Below are positions 6,995 through 7,155 of a DNA stretch of 7,155 bases, piece by piece. How positions within the stretch are numbered: the first letter of the stretch is position 1; each line of letters begins with the position of its first letter. Origin of the DNA: Lachnospiraceae bacterium (GTDB lineage Bacteria; Bacillota; Clostridia; Lachnospirales; Lachnospiraceae). Below the pieces are notes generated by a model that ran no database searches, had not been told where the DNA came from, and saw nothing but the letters and a program-made list of their open reading frames with translations. The stretch lies in assembly GCA_900759225.1 (NCBI GenBank), contig CAAEUM010000305.1:1-7155 (forward strand), written 5' to 3'. The translations under genes and the position numbers were made by a program.

Positions 6995-7155
6995 CTAAAC
7001 CGAATCGTAAAGCTCCCTCATTTTCTTTCCGCAATATTCTGCGTTTTCGGGAGTGGTGTTCTCCAGTGTCCCATAAATAAACGGCTTTTCTTTCTTGATA
7101 AACTTCATGATCGGGGTGAAATCCATCTCTCCGGTTCCTGCCCCAACTGCCTTTA
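6995..7155 (-). CDS. C-terminus of a putative sugar phosphate isomerase/epimerase (5' end outside window)
   Basis: Only the last 52 residues are visible, ending in TAG at 6997-6995. They read KAVGAGTGEMDFTPIMKFIK, then KEKPFIYGTLENTTPENAEY, then a Lys/Arg/Glu-rich helix ending LYDSV. The pattern G-x-G-x-x-D-F-x-P-I-x-K-F-I-K, then a strand ending L-E and a final helix, is typical of the last beta/alpha unit of xylose isomerase-like TIM-barrel proteins (AP_endonuc_2 superfamily). In that superfamily an acidic residue at the end of this last strand often helps bind the metal; E31 of this fragment is the candidate. Substrate cannot be inferred. The gene is separated from the surface operon by its own terminator and the new promoter, so I see no functional link. 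The fragment is short and the assignment is by resemblance only. Confidence 0.6.
   Translation of the reverse strand, partial: KAVGAGTGEMDFTPIMKFIKKEKPFIYGTLENTTPENAEYCGKKMRELYDSV

Noticed and set aside
6577..7080. Plus-strand frame of 167 codons spanning the intergenic region
   Set aside because: It runs through a promoter, two terminator hairpins and antisense to two genes. Its composition is not protein-like and it lacks a ribosome site.

Overview
The window (about 50% GC in the genes, AT-rich between them) looks like the chromosome of a Gram-positive, Clostridia-type bacterium, possibly a gut Lachnospiraceae. The support is indirect: strong AGGAGG-type ribosome sites, a SigmaA-type promoter with a perfect TTGACA, U-run terminators, and a very large secreted-type protein built from collagen-like and fibronectin-III-like repeats. 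No gene here fixes the species. Every convincing gene reads on the minus strand, so the layout is described from right to left.

7155 to 6995 is the 3' end of a gene whose last 52 residues resemble the C-terminus of a TIM-barrel sugar phosphate isomerase/epimerase. It is followed by a strong intrinsic terminator (6950-6989) and an overlapping second hairpin. A new promoter (-35 at 6916-6911, extended -10 at 6892-6887) then starts an independent operon with a leader of roughly 85 nt.

6792 to 579 is the main content: one very large surface-protein gene that appears broken twice. Its first part (6792-6372) encodes a membrane anchor and a beta-rich segment, but needs a +1 frameshift near 6552. 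It then ends at an amber TAG (6374-6372). The following 1929-codon reading frame (6368-579) is in the same frame as the end of the first part. Its ATG has no usable ribosome site and its product has no signal sequence. Correcting one base and reading the TAG as sense gives a single anchored protein of about 2070 residues: N-terminal membrane anchor, beta-rich membrane-proximal module, acidic proline-free Gly-X-Y tract, at least eleven fibronectin-III-like beta-sandwich units, and a strongly basic C-terminus without an LPXTG sorting signal.

586 to beyond position 1 is a second single-pass membrane protein. Its ATG overlaps the end of the giant gene by 8 bases behind an excellent ribosome site, so the two are probably translationally coupled and may form one surface structure. 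No RNA genes, mobile elements or CRISPR arrays were seen.
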